The position numbers and the translations under genes are program-made. From Pseudacidobacterium ailaaui (GTDB lineage: Bacteria; Acidobacteriota; Terriglobia; Terriglobales; Acidobacteriaceae), in assembly GCF_000688455.1 (NCBI RefSeq), contig NZ_JIAL01000001.1, forward strand, positions 2,945,001 through 3,009,000: DNA of 64,000 bases. The letters are read 5' to 3'. A model generated the notes under the pieces. The model was given only the letters and a program-made list of their open reading frames with translations. It did not search any database and was not told the origin of the DNA. Positions 27,471-36,751 of the stretch are shown here, piece after piece (positions within the stretch are counted from its first letter, which is position 1; each line of letters starts with the position of its first letter).

Positions 27471-28538
27471 ATGAAAATGAAATTTCTGCTTGTCTGCGTC
27501 ATGACCGCGGCCCAAGGGGCAAACCTTACGGCGCAGGTTGAAACAGAAGTGCCTCCTGTGATCCCCCATGCCAAACCCATTACCATGGAGCACATAAAAG
27601 TACATGGAACGTCACTGGAAGGTAACTTGGAGGGTGAAGCTGTGGACCGCGAAGTGTTGGTCTTTCTGCCCCCCAGTTACCAAAAAGATCGCCATCGGAG
27701 ATATCCGGTGGTCTATGCGCTGCATGGTTATTCCATAGGAGCTGAGCAGTGGACGCGAGAAATTCACGTGCCGCAAACAATCGAAGGGGCCTTTGCGCAG
27801 GGCGCACAAGAGATGATCATCGTGCTTCCTGATTCGAAAACAGTCTATGGTGGATCGATGTACTCCAGCTCCGTCACCACGGGAGACTTTGAGGACTTCA
27901 TCGCGCACGATCTGGTCTCCTACATAGACGCCCACTATCGCACGATTCCCAATCGCATGGCGCGTGGGTTGGTCGGCCACTCTATGGGTGGATATGGCGC
28001 AACCCGCATTGGCATGAAGCATCCCGATGTCTTTGGAAGTCTCTATATCATGAGTCCATGCTGCCTTTCTGCGCGGCTTGCTGGCCCTTCCAATCCTGAA
28101 TTTGAAAAGCAAGTGGAATCTGTAAAAACACCTGCCGATACGGCCAACCTTCCCTTCTTGGTGCGCGCGCAGTTTGCCACCGCGGCCGCATGGTCTCCTG
28201 ACCCGAAAAGACCTCCTCTGTATCTGGACCTGCCAGTGAAGGATGGTGTTGCTCAGCCTGATGTCCTGGCCAAGTGGGCCGCAAATGCGCCACTGGCCTT
28301 CGTGGACCAGTACATTGGCAATCTTCGCCGCTATCGCGCCATCGCTATGGACGTCGGTGACCAGGATGGCTTGCGCTTGGATGCAGGCAAGCTGCACGAA
28401 GTTCTTGATAACTATGGAATCGCAAACAGCTTTGAAATCTATCACGGCACTCATACCAGCGCTGTGGCAGACCGCTTTCAGAACCACGTGCTCCCGTTCT
28501 TCAGTCGGAACCTTTGCTTTGAGGAGAGGTGCCAATGA
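27471..28538 (+). CDS. Secreted CE1/esterase-D-type alpha/beta hydrolase
   Basis: The 355-residue protein has a signal peptide and the esterase D fold. The nucleophile is in GHSMGGYGATRIG, the oxyanion region is YALHGYSIG, the acid is the Asp of DVGDQDG and the His is in YHGTHTSAV. Such enzymes in acidobacterial loci remove feruloyl or acetyl groups from plant polymers. The ATG at 27471 has AAAGG at 9 nt, better than the ATG at 27462. A terminator follows at 28725. Part of this gene recurs, damaged, at 37072. Confidence 0.85.
   Translation: MKMKFLLVCVMTAAQGANLTAQVETEVPPVIPHAKPITMEHIKVHGTSLEGNLEGEAVDREVLVFLPPSYQKDRHRRYPVVYALHGYSIGAEQWTREIHVPQTIEGAFAQGAQEMIIVLPDSKTVYGGSMYSSSVTTGDFEDFIAHDLVSYIDAHYRTIPNRMARGLVGHSMGGYGATRIGMKHPDVFGSLYIMSPCCLSARLAGPSNPEFEKQVESVKTPADTANLPFLVRAQFATAAAWSPDPKRPPLYLDLPVKDGVAQPDVLAKWAANAPLAFVDQYIGNLRRYRAIAMDVGDQDGLRLDAGKLHEVLDNYGIANSFEIYHGTHTSAVADRFQNHVLPFFSRNLCFEERCQ
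28214..28320 (+). repeat. Segmental repeat A, left copy (inside esterase)
   Basis: This part of the esterase gene recurs at 37072-37177 with a few substitutions and a 1-nt deletion. It ends in GGCA, which is also the start of repeat B. Confidence 0.92.
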
Positions 28539-28724
28539 TTTTCTCCTCGATCACTGCCACAAAACACCCGTCATGATATTTTTCAGAATGCCTGCTGCTG
28601 TGGCATCACCGAACTATAGGCTTAAGTACTCGGTTAAATATGTAGGCCGGGGATTTCGTCGCGTTCTGGTTTTCGCCGTCCATGAGCGAAGTACAGTAGG
28701 AGTAGGGGCAAAGTCGGCAAAAGC

Positions 28725-28758
28725 ATTCGGCGCACATTGAGGCGCCGAATCACTTTTT
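28725..28758 (+). terminator. Bidirectional terminator after the esterase
   Basis: ATTCGGCGC (28725-28733) pairs with GCGCCGAAT (28742-28750). TTTTT follows on the plus strand and TTTT on the minus strand. It originally lay between the convergent esterase and GH9 genes. Confidence 0.85.
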
Positions 28759-28761
28759 CCG

Positions 28762-28968
28762 GGCACTGCTTCGCTTCTTTCGTGATCGCATCGGCAGCAT
28801 TGCCGGCAATAACCCAGCTTGCCGATTCGGCCACCACAGCTTCATCCTCGAACCAGAGAAATCCGAAGTCGTCAATGCACTCGGGAAAATCCGGCTTGAT
28901 GATGATGTATCCCGGAATCACGGCGCCCGGAATGTAGGAGTTATCGGCTCGGTTATTGCTGTAGGTCT
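28762..28968 (+). repeat. Segmental repeat B, left copy
   Basis: These 207 bp match 37174-37380 with one substitution seen. They encode, on the minus strand, the last ~67 residues of the GH9 cellulase. Confidence 0.95.
28766..28968 (-). pseudogene. Orphan C-terminal fragment of the GH9 cellulase
   Basis: The minus strand reads the GH9 end (YSNNRADNSYIPGAV, FGFLWFEDEAVVAESASW, ITKEAK) with no upstream catalytic domain. The stop codon TAG of the intact gene is CAG here, consistent with decay. The fragment is cut off on its 5' side at an IS3 remnant. Confidence 0.93.
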
Positions 28969-28970
28969 CG

Positions 28971-29135
28971 GTGGCAAGTCGCGAAGCCGGCATCGCTGAG
29001 CAAACCCACTGCCGCTGGTGCAAGGATTATGGCAGTCTGAAGGTGAATCAGGCCAAGCGCCTGAATGAGCTTGAGGCGGAGAACGCGAAGCTGAAGTGTT
29101 TGCTGGCGACTCTTAGCCTAGTAATCTCGTGTTGA
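28971..29135 (+). pseudogene. IS3-family OrfA transposase remnant
   Basis: The frame reads SREAGIAEQTHCRWCKDYG, then LKVNQAKRLNELEAENAKLK and a stop at 29133. It matches the helix-turn-helix and leucine zipper of OrfA from IS407-like IS3 elements. Both ends and all of OrfB are missing. It begins 2 bp after the end of repeat B. Confidence 0.85.
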
Positions 29136-29522
29136 AAAACTTCCCCTGGGGAAATGGGTGGTCTACTCCGTTTTTGCAAGCGCAGAGATGCTAGTGACAC
29201 ACAGCAGTTTGCGCAAATCTATCCAGCCACTTGCGAGTCAGCTGCTTTTGGCAATCAGCCTGGCGTGCTGCTTGTTCCGCATATTACAGGTGGCTTGCCC
29301 ACATCCAGCTTGTAATCTATGTTGTGTTGTCACCGTTTCTATGCGGTTAAAGCTACGGCGGACATCTGCTGCTCGCTGTACAGCTTCTTGTGCACGTTGA
29401 CTCCTGGTCATTGCTGCAGAGGGGGCTTAATTGTTAAAGTACACCAGTTCGATTGCGCTATCTGCAATTGTTATTGCTCAATAGTAAAATTGCGTTGTCT
29501 CACGCCAACCGCTGGAGTGCCC
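29136..29522. other. Gene-free 387 bp upstream of the carotenoid regulator
   Basis: No plausible ORF or RNA was seen. It probably contains the promoter of the gene at 29523. Base composition is AT-richer than the flanking chromosome. Confidence 0.45.
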
Positions 29523-30146
29523 TTGAGAAAAAGACGTACAGGTTCCGCTGGTACTGCTGATCCTACTGTCGTTGAGGAATCCATTCGGCCTTACGCGATC
29601 GCAGATAAACTGCGGACATTGCGGCTTCGCCGAAGTATGGGATTAAAGCAGCTAGCACAGCATACAGGCCTTTCACCTGCAATGCTTTCACGTCTGGAAA
29701 ATGGAAGGCTTATGCCAACTCTGCCAACACTTGTGCGAATCGCCCTCGTATTTAATGTGGGACTCGATTACTTTTTCACCGATCCTCGCAAACGGCATAT
29801 TGTTGCCATTACTCGTAGAAGCGAACGCAAACTCTTTCCCTCTGATCCGGAAGCACCGCTCGTTCCCTGGCATTTTGAAATATTGGATTTCCGCGCAAAC
29901 GAACGTAAGCTGAACTGTTATCTTGGGCATTTCCATTACCTCCCCGAAGATAAGGTCCCCTCGCACGCACACCCCGGGATTGAATTCCTCTATCTGATAA
30001 AAGGGCATCTGGAGATTGGCATAGGAGTAGACAAGTTTCGCCTAGGGGCAGGAGACGCTATCTACTTCGATGCGATACAAAGGCACTCTTACCGGAGCGT
30101 AAAAAAGTCTGCATGTACAGCACTCGTGGTCACATCTAGGACTTAA
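29523..30146 (+). CDS. XRE-family regulator with C-terminal cupin
   Basis: The 207-residue protein combines a helix-turn-helix (about 25-80: LRTLRLRRSMGLKQLAQHTG, LSRLENGRLMPTLPTLVRIA) with a cupin sensor domain (about 120-200: SHAHPGIEFLYLIKG, GAGDAIYFDA). No ATG is available. TTG at 29523, with GGAG 5 nt upstream, is the best start; GTG at 29517 is an alternative. It lies 147 bp before the carotenoid operon on the same strand and is its likely regulator. The cupin ligand is unknown. Confidence 0.82.
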   Translation: MRKRRTGSAGTADPTVVEESIRPYAIADKLRTLRLRRSMGLKQLAQHTGLSPAMLSRLENGRLMPTLPTLVRIALVFNVGLDYFFTDPRKRHIVAITRRSERKLFPSDPEAPLVPWHFEILDFRANERKLNCYLGHFHYLPEDKVPSHAHPGIEFLYLIKGHLEIGIGVDKFRLGAGDAIYFDAIQRHSYRSVKKSACTALVVTSRT

Positions 30147-30293
30147 GGAACACCCTATAGTCTGACAGCCATGGTCGGATCACTTTTCTTTCTGCGCAAA
30201 CAAAAGCGGTCTGCTTTGCATCCCAAGCAACAAATCCTACTTTTCACTCTTTGAATCAGATCAATTTCCAGTAGGTACGCCTAGCTTATAAGT

Positions 30294-31826
30294 ATGGCAT
30301 CTACTTCAAAGCGGCGGGTTGTTATTGTCGGAGGCGGCCCTGGCGGTCTTGCGGCAGCCATGCTCTTGGCGCAGCGTGGTTTTAACGTTCAGCTTTTTGA
30401 AAAACAGACTGTGATCGGTGGCCGCAGCGCTGAGGTTCGCCTGGGACCATATCGCTTCGACCTCGGCCCCACATTTCTTATGATGAAGTTTCTCCTGGAC
30501 GAGCTTTTTATAGAGGGCGGGCGCACATCACAGCAATATCTCGAGTTCAGGCGGCTGGATCCAATGTATGCGCTGAACTTTCCTGACAAAACACTTCTTG
30601 CTCGTTCTCACCCGGAAGCGATGAAGAAAGAGATTGAAAAGCATTTTCCGGGTGAAGGCCAACACTTTGACAACTTTTTGACGAAAGAGGGTCGACGCTT
30701 CGCGAAGTTATATCCTTGCCTTCAGAAGCCCTACGGTACATGGACTAGCCTTATCAGTCCCACTCTAATTGCTGCCACTCCATATATAGCTGCGGGCAGA
30801 TCTCTCCATGATGTATTGGCAAACTATTTCACTTCAGAGCAATTGCGCTTGGCATTTACTTTTCAGTCAAAGTATCTGGGCATGTCTCCCTGGGAATGTC
30901 CCGGATTATTCACGATGATTCCGTACACGGAGCACGCTCATGGTGTCTATCACGTCATGGGTGGTCTTTGCCGCATAGCAGATGCTTTCGCCCGAGTAAT
31001 TAGAGAAGAAGGCTCTGACATCTACACCGGGACACCTGTAAAGCGAATTCTGCTTGACGGACGGCGGGCCCGCGGCGTCGAACTGGAAGATGGCGAAAAA
31101 GTTGAAAGTGATTACGTTGTCATCAATGCTGATTTTGGTCATGCCATGAGCACACTTTTTGACGCATCACTGTTAGGCCGTTATAGCCCCCAAGCTCTGC
31201 GTCGCCGACGCTTTTCCTGCTCAACATTCATGATGTATCTGGGTCTGGATCGTTCTTATACAGCACCACATCACAGCATCATTTTTGCGAACAATTACAG
31301 ACAGAACTTGGAAGCGATCGCACGAGGAAGAGAAGACTTTGAAGATATGTCCGTATATGTTCGGAACTCGGTTGTAACTGATCCTTCCGTAGCACCACCT
31401 GGTCACAGTGCTCTATACATTCTGGCCCCGGTAGCGAATAACACCAGCAATATTGATTGGTCCCGCCACAAACAGAAGTGTCGTTCAAGCATACTTCGAA
31501 TCCTGCGTGAACGTACTTCATTCGGAGACATCGAGCGACACATTCAAACTGAACTGATCATTACACCGGAAGATTGGGAGAAGCAGTATTCAGTTTTTCT
31601 TGGCGCTACATTCAACATGGCGCACAGTTGGAGCCAGATGCTCTATTTTCGTCCTCACAATCGATTTCAATTATTCGAGAACTGTTATCTGGTCGGCGGC
31701 GGAACACATCCTGGTAGCGGGCTGCCAACTATCTTTGAATCTGCAAGGATTTCGTCCAATTTGATCTGTCGTGATAGTGGGGTCGCATACCCAAAGGCGA
31801 CACACTTTCAAATGGCGCTTGTATGA
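30294..31826 (+). CDS. crtN: Carotenoid desaturase (diapophytoene desaturase, CrtN-like)
   Basis: The 510-residue FAD enzyme opens with the dinucleotide fold VVIVGGGPGGLAAAMLLAQ, continues with GGRSAEV...FDLGPTF, and ends with the flavin motif LVGGGTHPGSGLPTIFESA. These are hallmarks of the CrtI/CrtN phytoene desaturase family. The neighbours (AldH, CrtP, CrtQ, CrtO) argue for the C30 enzyme CrtN, acting on diapophytoene or squalene. It is the first gene of the operon, and its stop overlaps the next start (ATGA). No CrtM synthase is present. Confidence 0.87.
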   Translation: MASTSKRRVVIVGGGPGGLAAAMLLAQRGFNVQLFEKQTVIGGRSAEVRLGPYRFDLGPTFLMMKFLLDELFIEGGRTSQQYLEFRRLDPMYALNFPDKTLLARSHPEAMKKEIEKHFPGEGQHFDNFLTKEGRRFAKLYPCLQKPYGTWTSLISPTLIAATPYIAAGRSLHDVLANYFTSEQLRLAFTFQSKYLGMSPWECPGLFTMIPYTEHAHGVYHVMGGLCRIADAFARVIREEGSDIYTGTPVKRILLDGRRARGVELEDGEKVESDYVVINADFGHAMSTLFDASLLGRYSPQALRRRRFSCSTFMMYLGLDRSYTAPHHSIIFANNYRQNLEAIARGREDFEDMSVYVRNSVVTDPSVAPPGHSALYILAPVANNTSNIDWSRHKQKCRSSILRILRERTSFGDIERHIQTELIITPEDWEKQYSVFLGATFNMAHSWSQMLYFRPHNRFQLFENCYLVGGGTHPGSGLPTIFESARISSNLICRDSGVAYPKATHFQMALV

Positions 31827-33691
31827 AGACAACAACCGCACACACCATGACTATTGAGGCTCGCGCCAATCAGCCTGAATGGGCCGGATTACCGGTTCCA
31901 GTGCGCTGTAGTTATCTCACGAAGCTTCGGCATATTCTCGCAAAAGAATGCGACGTGATTTCTCATCTCATTGCTGAAGAATGTAACAAGCATCCCCTGG
32001 ATGCACTTGCCGGAGATATATTTGTCACCCTTGAGTATTTGCGCTTTGTGGAACGCAACGCACCCCGAATTCTAAGACCACGTGCTCTATCAAAGCCACG
32101 GTTCTTTTTCTCCGGTACGCAGTTTGAACTACGTTATGAGCCTTATGGGGTCGTACTAATTTTTGCGCCATCCAACTATCCTCTCCAGCTTTCGCTCGTA
32201 CCAGCTGTCACTGCTCTGGCGACAGGAAACGCGGTGATTTTAAAGCTGTCTGACCGGACTCCGCGGACATCAGCCTTGCTTTCACAGCTTTTTGTTAAGG
32301 TTGGACTGCCATCGGGACTTGTTCAGATATGTAGCGTAAAGCCAGAAGAAGCCTCCGCTTTCGTGGAGGGAAAACCCGATTTTATCTTCTTTACTGGAAG
32401 CAGCTGCAACGGCCGAACGGTGGCCCAACAAGCAGCCAAGCACTTAATTCCTGGGGTATTCGAATTAGGAGGAAAAGACGCAAGCATTGTTTTCGCTGAC
32501 TGTGACATTCAGCGTGCAATAGAGGGCATAACATATGGGGCATTCACGAATACCGGCAGGCTTTGTGTAGCTGTAAAGCGGGTTTATGTGGAGGCTTCAA
32601 TCTACGCGGATTTCCTTATCAGGATCCGAGACCGGATCAAAGATTTGCGTATTGGCTGTACTGGGAACGAGTGTGATTTTCTACCCATGCCTGAGATTGA
32701 CAGAAAGCACCTTCGATTACAGGTCGAGGATGCGCTGAGTCGCGGTGCTCAACTTATTTGGCCGCAGGATCTCGTTGAGGCACTTGATCAACCAGTCGTC
32801 CTTGCAAATGTTTCTTCTGCATCGACCTTGCTTACCGAAGAGTCTTTTGGCCCTGTGCTGTGCGTTGGCTCCTTTACGAGTGAAGATGAGGCCATACAGC
32901 TAGCCAATTCTAATCCGTTTGCTTTAAGCAGCAGTATCTGGACCAAAGATCGCGCTCGGGCTGATAGAGTCGCTACTCAAATGAGTGCAGGAAGCTGCAT
33001 GATCAATGATGTTGTGCGGGCCATAGCGAATCCGTACATGCCTTTTGGTGGTAACGGCCTGAGCGGATACGGGCGATATCGCGGTCCTGAAGGGCTTCTT
33101 ACTTTTTCGCGTTGCAAAAGCATCATGAAAACATACACCCACCGCACACGTGAAAGGAATTGGTTTCCATACCGCGCACACACTATGCGTCAACTTTCAT
33201 TTCTCATGCGAATACGCCATGACATCGCTGGTTTTCTTCGTAACACTTCACAGATGTTTGTAGCGTGTCTGCTTATGATAGTTTTGCATCCATTCCTAAC
33301 GGCACAAGAGTTTTCAAAGACACAGTTGACCGTTATTGCTCAACTCACATCTGAAGCACAAGGGAATCTTGGATATCTCGTATTTGCGTCACACAACGGA
33401 TTTCCTGACGATCGGAACCGGGCAGTCCAGCACGGTTTCTATTCAATTCCGCGAGGAACTACACAAATGAATTTTACCCTGGCTCTGTCTCCAGGCACCT
33501 ACGCGATCGCCTTGTATGAAGATTTGAACGGGAATCATAGGCTCGATCGCAACTGGATTGGAATACCCAAAGAGCCAGTTGGTGTTTCGAAGAATCCTTC
33601 TACTCATTTTGGTCCTCCCAAATTTGACGATTGTTCATTTCTCGTCACGAAACAGCGAATGACCATAGTGATTCGATTGGTGCGTCCATGA
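31823..33691 (+). CDS. Aldehyde dehydrogenase (AldH/CrtNc-like) fused to DUF2141
   Basis: Residues about 1-440 are an aldehyde dehydrogenase, with GVVLIFAPSNYPLQLS, the general base in FELGGKDA and the catalytic Cys in TNTGRLCVAVKR. It resembles AldH of staphyloxanthin synthesis, which oxidises diaponeurosporenal to the acid. After a linker, a signal-like hydrophobic segment (MFVACLLMIVLHPFL, about 475-490) leads into a DUF2141 domain (about 495-620: YAIALYEDLNGNHRLDRNWI, GIPKEPVGVS). The frame is continuous. The two halves would face opposite sides of the membrane unless an internal start separates them. ATGA overlaps lie at both ends. Confidence 0.85.
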   Translation: MKTTTAHTMTIEARANQPEWAGLPVPVRCSYLTKLRHILAKECDVISHLIAEECNKHPLDALAGDIFVTLEYLRFVERNAPRILRPRALSKPRFFFSGTQFELRYEPYGVVLIFAPSNYPLQLSLVPAVTALATGNAVILKLSDRTPRTSALLSQLFVKVGLPSGLVQICSVKPEEASAFVEGKPDFIFFTGSSCNGRTVAQQAAKHLIPGVFELGGKDASIVFADCDIQRAIEGITYGAFTNTGRLCVAVKRVYVEASIYADFLIRIRDRIKDLRIGCTGNECDFLPMPEIDRKHLRLQVEDALSRGAQLIWPQDLVEALDQPVVLANVSSASTLLTEESFGPVLCVGSFTSEDEAIQLANSNPFALSSSIWTKDRARADRVATQMSAGSCMINDVVRAIANPYMPFGGNGLSGYGRYRGPEGLLTFSRCKSIMKTYTHRTRERNWFPYRAHTMRQLSFLMRIRHDIAGFLRNTSQMFVACLLMIVLHPFLTAQEFSKTQLTVIAQLTSEAQGNLGYLVFASHNGFPDDRNRAVQHGFYSIPRGTTQMNFTLALSPGTYAIALYEDLNGNHRLDRNWIGIPKEPVGVSKNPSTHFGPPKFDDCSFLVTKQRMTIVIRLVRP

Positions 33692-35187
33692 AAAAAGAGA
33701 TCATTGTCATCGGCGCTGGGCTGGGTGGAGTATCAGCAGCCATTATGCTTGCGCAGAGAGGTTATCAGGTTACTGTCTTTGAAAAAAACGGTCATGTTGG
33801 CGGAAAACTTAACCTGCTTAAAACCCAAGGATTTAGTTTTGATCTCGGCCCTTCCATTTTTACTTTGCCCCAGATGTTTCGGCCACTTTTTGATCATGGC
33901 AATCGACGTATGGAAGATTATCTAGACCTAAAACGCGTTGATCCTCAATGGCGCAATTTTTTTGAAGATGGCACTGTACTCAACTTGTGGGAAAAACCTG
34001 AAAGGATGCAATCTGAGCTAAGTCGCTTTGGACCACACACATGGGAGGAGTACTGTGAGTTTCTGAAATATTCTCGTCAGCAATATCGCATTCTTGAGCG
34101 AGGCTATTTTCGGAAGGGGTTGGATAATTTCTGGCAATTCCTTCAATTTTACGGTCTGCGGGATGCAAGAGATCTGGATTATTCCAGGACCATGTCGGGG
34201 AGTATTTATCAAAGACTGAGTAACGCATATCTGCGGGACATATTCGAATACTTTATTAAATATGTTGGTTCGAGTGCGCTGGATTCACCAGGGTTCATGA
34301 ATTTGATGCCCAACATACAACTTGAATTTGGACTGTGGTATATCTCGGGTGGTCTTTATCAGCTGGCGCATGCCCTGAACTGCCGGATGAAGGAATTGGG
34401 AGTCACTGTATGTCTGGAGCACACAGTGGAACAGATCCAGACGAAAAAGAGTGTCGCAGTTGGAATTCAATATCGCGATCCATCTGGTGACTTACATACG
34501 CTGACCGCAGATTATGTCATCTCCAATATGGAAGTCATACCTGCAATGAGGCGACTTCTTAAAGTTCCATCTCATGTGATGAAACGGCTACAGCGCTTTG
34601 AACCTGCCTGTTCTGGAATCGTACTGCATCTTGGACTTGATCGCATTTACCCACAATTGGCGCACCATAATTTTTTCTTCTCTCGGGATCAACATGCACA
34701 TTTTCATCGTGTATTCAGGAAAAAACAGTTACCGGATGACCCAACAATTTATCTTGTGGCCCCTACCCGCACAGATCCATCACAGGCGCCGGCAGGATGT
34801 GACAATTTGAAAATTCTGCCACATATTCCTCATCTTGATGAGCGCCGGCCATATTCGAGTTCAGATTATGCAGCGCTCAAAAACATATGCCTGGACAAGC
34901 TCGAACGTATGGGGTTGAAGGATTTACGCAAACACATCATCGTAGAAGACTTCTGGACTCCGTTGGATATCGAGCGTCGCTACTTATCGAATTGCGGATC
35001 CATATATGGAGTTGTATGTGACCGACGAAAAAACTTCGCCTTTAAAGCCCCTCGCAAAAGTTCTAGATACAAAAATCTCTACTTTGTTGGTGGAAGCGTA
35101 AATCCGGGGGGTGGAATGCCCATGGTTGTTTTAAGTGGACAGCATGTAGCAGATGCAATCGCAAAAGAAGATGGGTTGGCGTCATGA
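33688..35187 (+). CDS. crtP: Diapolycopene/diaponeurosporene oxygenase (CrtP/CrtNb-like)
   Basis: This 499-residue FAD protein of the CrtN superfamily starts with IIVIGAGLGGVSAAIMLAQ. It carries CrtP-type signatures: HHNFFFSRD, LPDDPTIYLVAPTRTD, APAGCDNLKILPHIP and the end motif GGGMPMVVLSG. CrtP oxidises the terminal methyl of C30 carotenes to an aldehyde, which the upstream AldH then converts to an acid. The ATG at 33688 lies in an ATGA overlap, so the earlier in-frame ATG is rejected. Confidence 0.88.
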   Translation: MKKEIIVIGAGLGGVSAAIMLAQRGYQVTVFEKNGHVGGKLNLLKTQGFSFDLGPSIFTLPQMFRPLFDHGNRRMEDYLDLKRVDPQWRNFFEDGTVLNLWEKPERMQSELSRFGPHTWEEYCEFLKYSRQQYRILERGYFRKGLDNFWQFLQFYGLRDARDLDYSRTMSGSIYQRLSNAYLRDIFEYFIKYVGSSALDSPGFMNLMPNIQLEFGLWYISGGLYQLAHALNCRMKELGVTVCLEHTVEQIQTKKSVAVGIQYRDPSGDLHTLTADYVISNMEVIPAMRRLLKVPSHVMKRLQRFEPACSGIVLHLGLDRIYPQLAHHNFFFSRDQHAHFHRVFRKKQLPDDPTIYLVAPTRTDPSQAPAGCDNLKILPHIPHLDERRPYSSSDYAALKNICLDKLERMGLKDLRKHIIVEDFWTPLDIERRYLSNCGSIYGVVCDRRKNFAFKAPRKSSRYKNLYFVGGSVNPGGGMPMVVLSGQHVADAIAKEDGLAS

Positions 35188-36254
35188 TCTGGACGGCAAT
35201 TAGCGCAGCAGGCATTCTTGCCGGAGCCCTGCTGCTTCGTCATGTCCCAAAATGCGGCCCTGTCGCTCACTGTGATTTTCCAGAATTTTCCATCATTATT
35301 CCAGCACGCAATGAAGCCACAAATCTGCCAATCCTGCTGGGTTCCATTGCCCAATCAAGACTGCAGCCTGTGGAGACTCTCGTAATTGATGATGCTTCAA
35401 CAGACAATACTGCCGCCATCGCAAAAAGCTTTGGGGCGCGAGTCCTACCTTCCAACGCTCTGCCGCATGGGTGGACGGGCAAGACATGGGCCTGTTACCA
35501 AGGTGCAAAACAATCGAAAACTGATCTGCTCTTGTTTCTTGATGCCGATGTCTCATTTCTTCCCGGTGGTCTTGAACGAGTCATTACAACATGGAGTTTG
35601 CAGTTTAATCCAAAGACAGTCCTTTCAATCCTGCCTTACCACAATGTGTCGGCTGTTTACGAGCAATTATCGATCATTTTCAATCTACTCATGGCGGCGG
35701 GAGCCGGAAGTTTCGGAGTATTTTCTTCTCCGAGACTATTTGGCCAATCCCTTCTGATTCCAAAACAACTGTACTTTGAGGTTGGCGGGCATCAATCTGT
35801 CAAAGGTTTTGTTCTTGAAAATCTTCGGCTTGCCCATTTGCTTCACCGCAGGCAGGCAAACATTGTGCCTCTTGTCGGTCAAGGAACGATTCAAATGAGG
35901 ATGTTTTCTAAAGGTTTTCAACAGATGACAAGAAGTTGGTCGAAAGCTTTTCTTCAAGGGGCCAAAGATTCAAGCAAGCTAGTTGTTTTTTTGTCGGTCT
36001 ATTGGATTTCAGCATTATGGTTCTGCCCGCTTCTTGTGATAGGCCACTCAAGCCAAGAGCTCATGTCACTGGTTGTTGTTTACTTGGTTTTGGCATTGCA
36101 ACTATACCTGGTTGCCCGGCAACTGGGTAAATATCATTTGTTGACTTGTCTTCTCTATCCCATACCTCTGGCTTATTACTGCATCGTGTTCGGGATGTCC
36201 ATGATTAATCAGGCAACTGGTCGAAAAACACTTTGGAAAGGGCGTCAAGTATGA
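35184..36254 (+). CDS. crtQ: GT2 glycosyltransferase (CrtQ-like)
   Basis: The 356-residue protein has a GT-A domain with FSIIIPARNEATNLP, VIDDASTDNT and the DxD-type LFLDADVSFLPGG. HGWTGKTWACYQGA is like the segment of CrtQ that handles the carotenoid acid. About four C-terminal membrane segments follow. CrtQ esterifies glucose to 4,4'-diaponeurosporenoate. It is coupled by ATGA overlaps on both sides. Confidence 0.87.
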   Translation: MIWTAISAAGILAGALLLRHVPKCGPVAHCDFPEFSIIIPARNEATNLPILLGSIAQSRLQPVETLVIDDASTDNTAAIAKSFGARVLPSNALPHGWTGKTWACYQGAKQSKTDLLLFLDADVSFLPGGLERVITTWSLQFNPKTVLSILPYHNVSAVYEQLSIIFNLLMAAGAGSFGVFSSPRLFGQSLLIPKQLYFEVGGHQSVKGFVLENLRLAHLLHRRQANIVPLVGQGTIQMRMFSKGFQQMTRSWSKAFLQGAKDSSKLVVFLSVYWISALWFCPLLVIGHSSQELMSLVVVYLVLALQLYLVARQLGKYHLLTCLLYPIPLAYYCIVFGMSMINQATGRKTLWKGRQV

Positions 36255-36751
36255 AGCTGATTGGCTATACCGCAAACATTCTAGGGTGGCCAATACTCCA
36301 GTTAACCATCGGATTCGCAGTGACACATTTCCCAGACCGGTTATTTGCTCGGGATTGTTGGCTCACTGCTAGTCGCGCCTGGGAAGACAACGGTGAATTC
36401 TACGCAGGCCGCTTAGCAATCCGTCGGTGGAAACATCTACTTCCTGACGGGTCTTCATGGTTTGGGGGATTTCCAAAGCGAAAGCTTATCTCGCATCATA
36501 CGGGATATTTAGCCAGATTTGTGACTGAAACCCGGCGCTCAGAGATCGCACACTGGTGTATGTTATGTTGTTTCCCGCTCTTCTTTCCCTGGAATCCCAC
36601 TTGGGCATGCCTCGTGATGGGGACCTACGGCCTTGCCGCTAATCTTCCTTGCATTATCGTACAGCGGTATAACCGGTTAGTTTTATTACGCATTCTTACC
36701 ATGCGCTTTGAGAAGAAGAAAATTGCACGACATTGCGGAGTACATAGATGA
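36251..36751 (+). CDS. crtO: Glycosyl-carotenoate acyltransferase (CrtO-like)
   Basis: The 166-residue membrane protein matches staphyloxanthin CrtO in length and landmarks: AIRRWKHLLPDGSSWFGGFPKRKL, a middle ETRRSEIAHW, and the end NLPCIIVQRYNRLVLLRI. CrtO attaches a fatty acyl chain to the glucose of the glycosyl carotenoid, the last step of staphyloxanthin formation. It is unrelated to the beta-carotene ketolase also called CrtO. The start at 36251 overlaps the crtQ stop (ATGA). Confidence 0.88.
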   Translation: MKLIGYTANILGWPILQLTIGFAVTHFPDRLFARDCWLTASRAWEDNGEFYAGRLAIRRWKHLLPDGSSWFGGFPKRKLISHHTGYLARFVTETRRSEIAHWCMLCCFPLFFPWNPTWACLVMGTYGLAANLPCIIVQRYNRLVLLRILTMRFEKKKIARHCGVHR

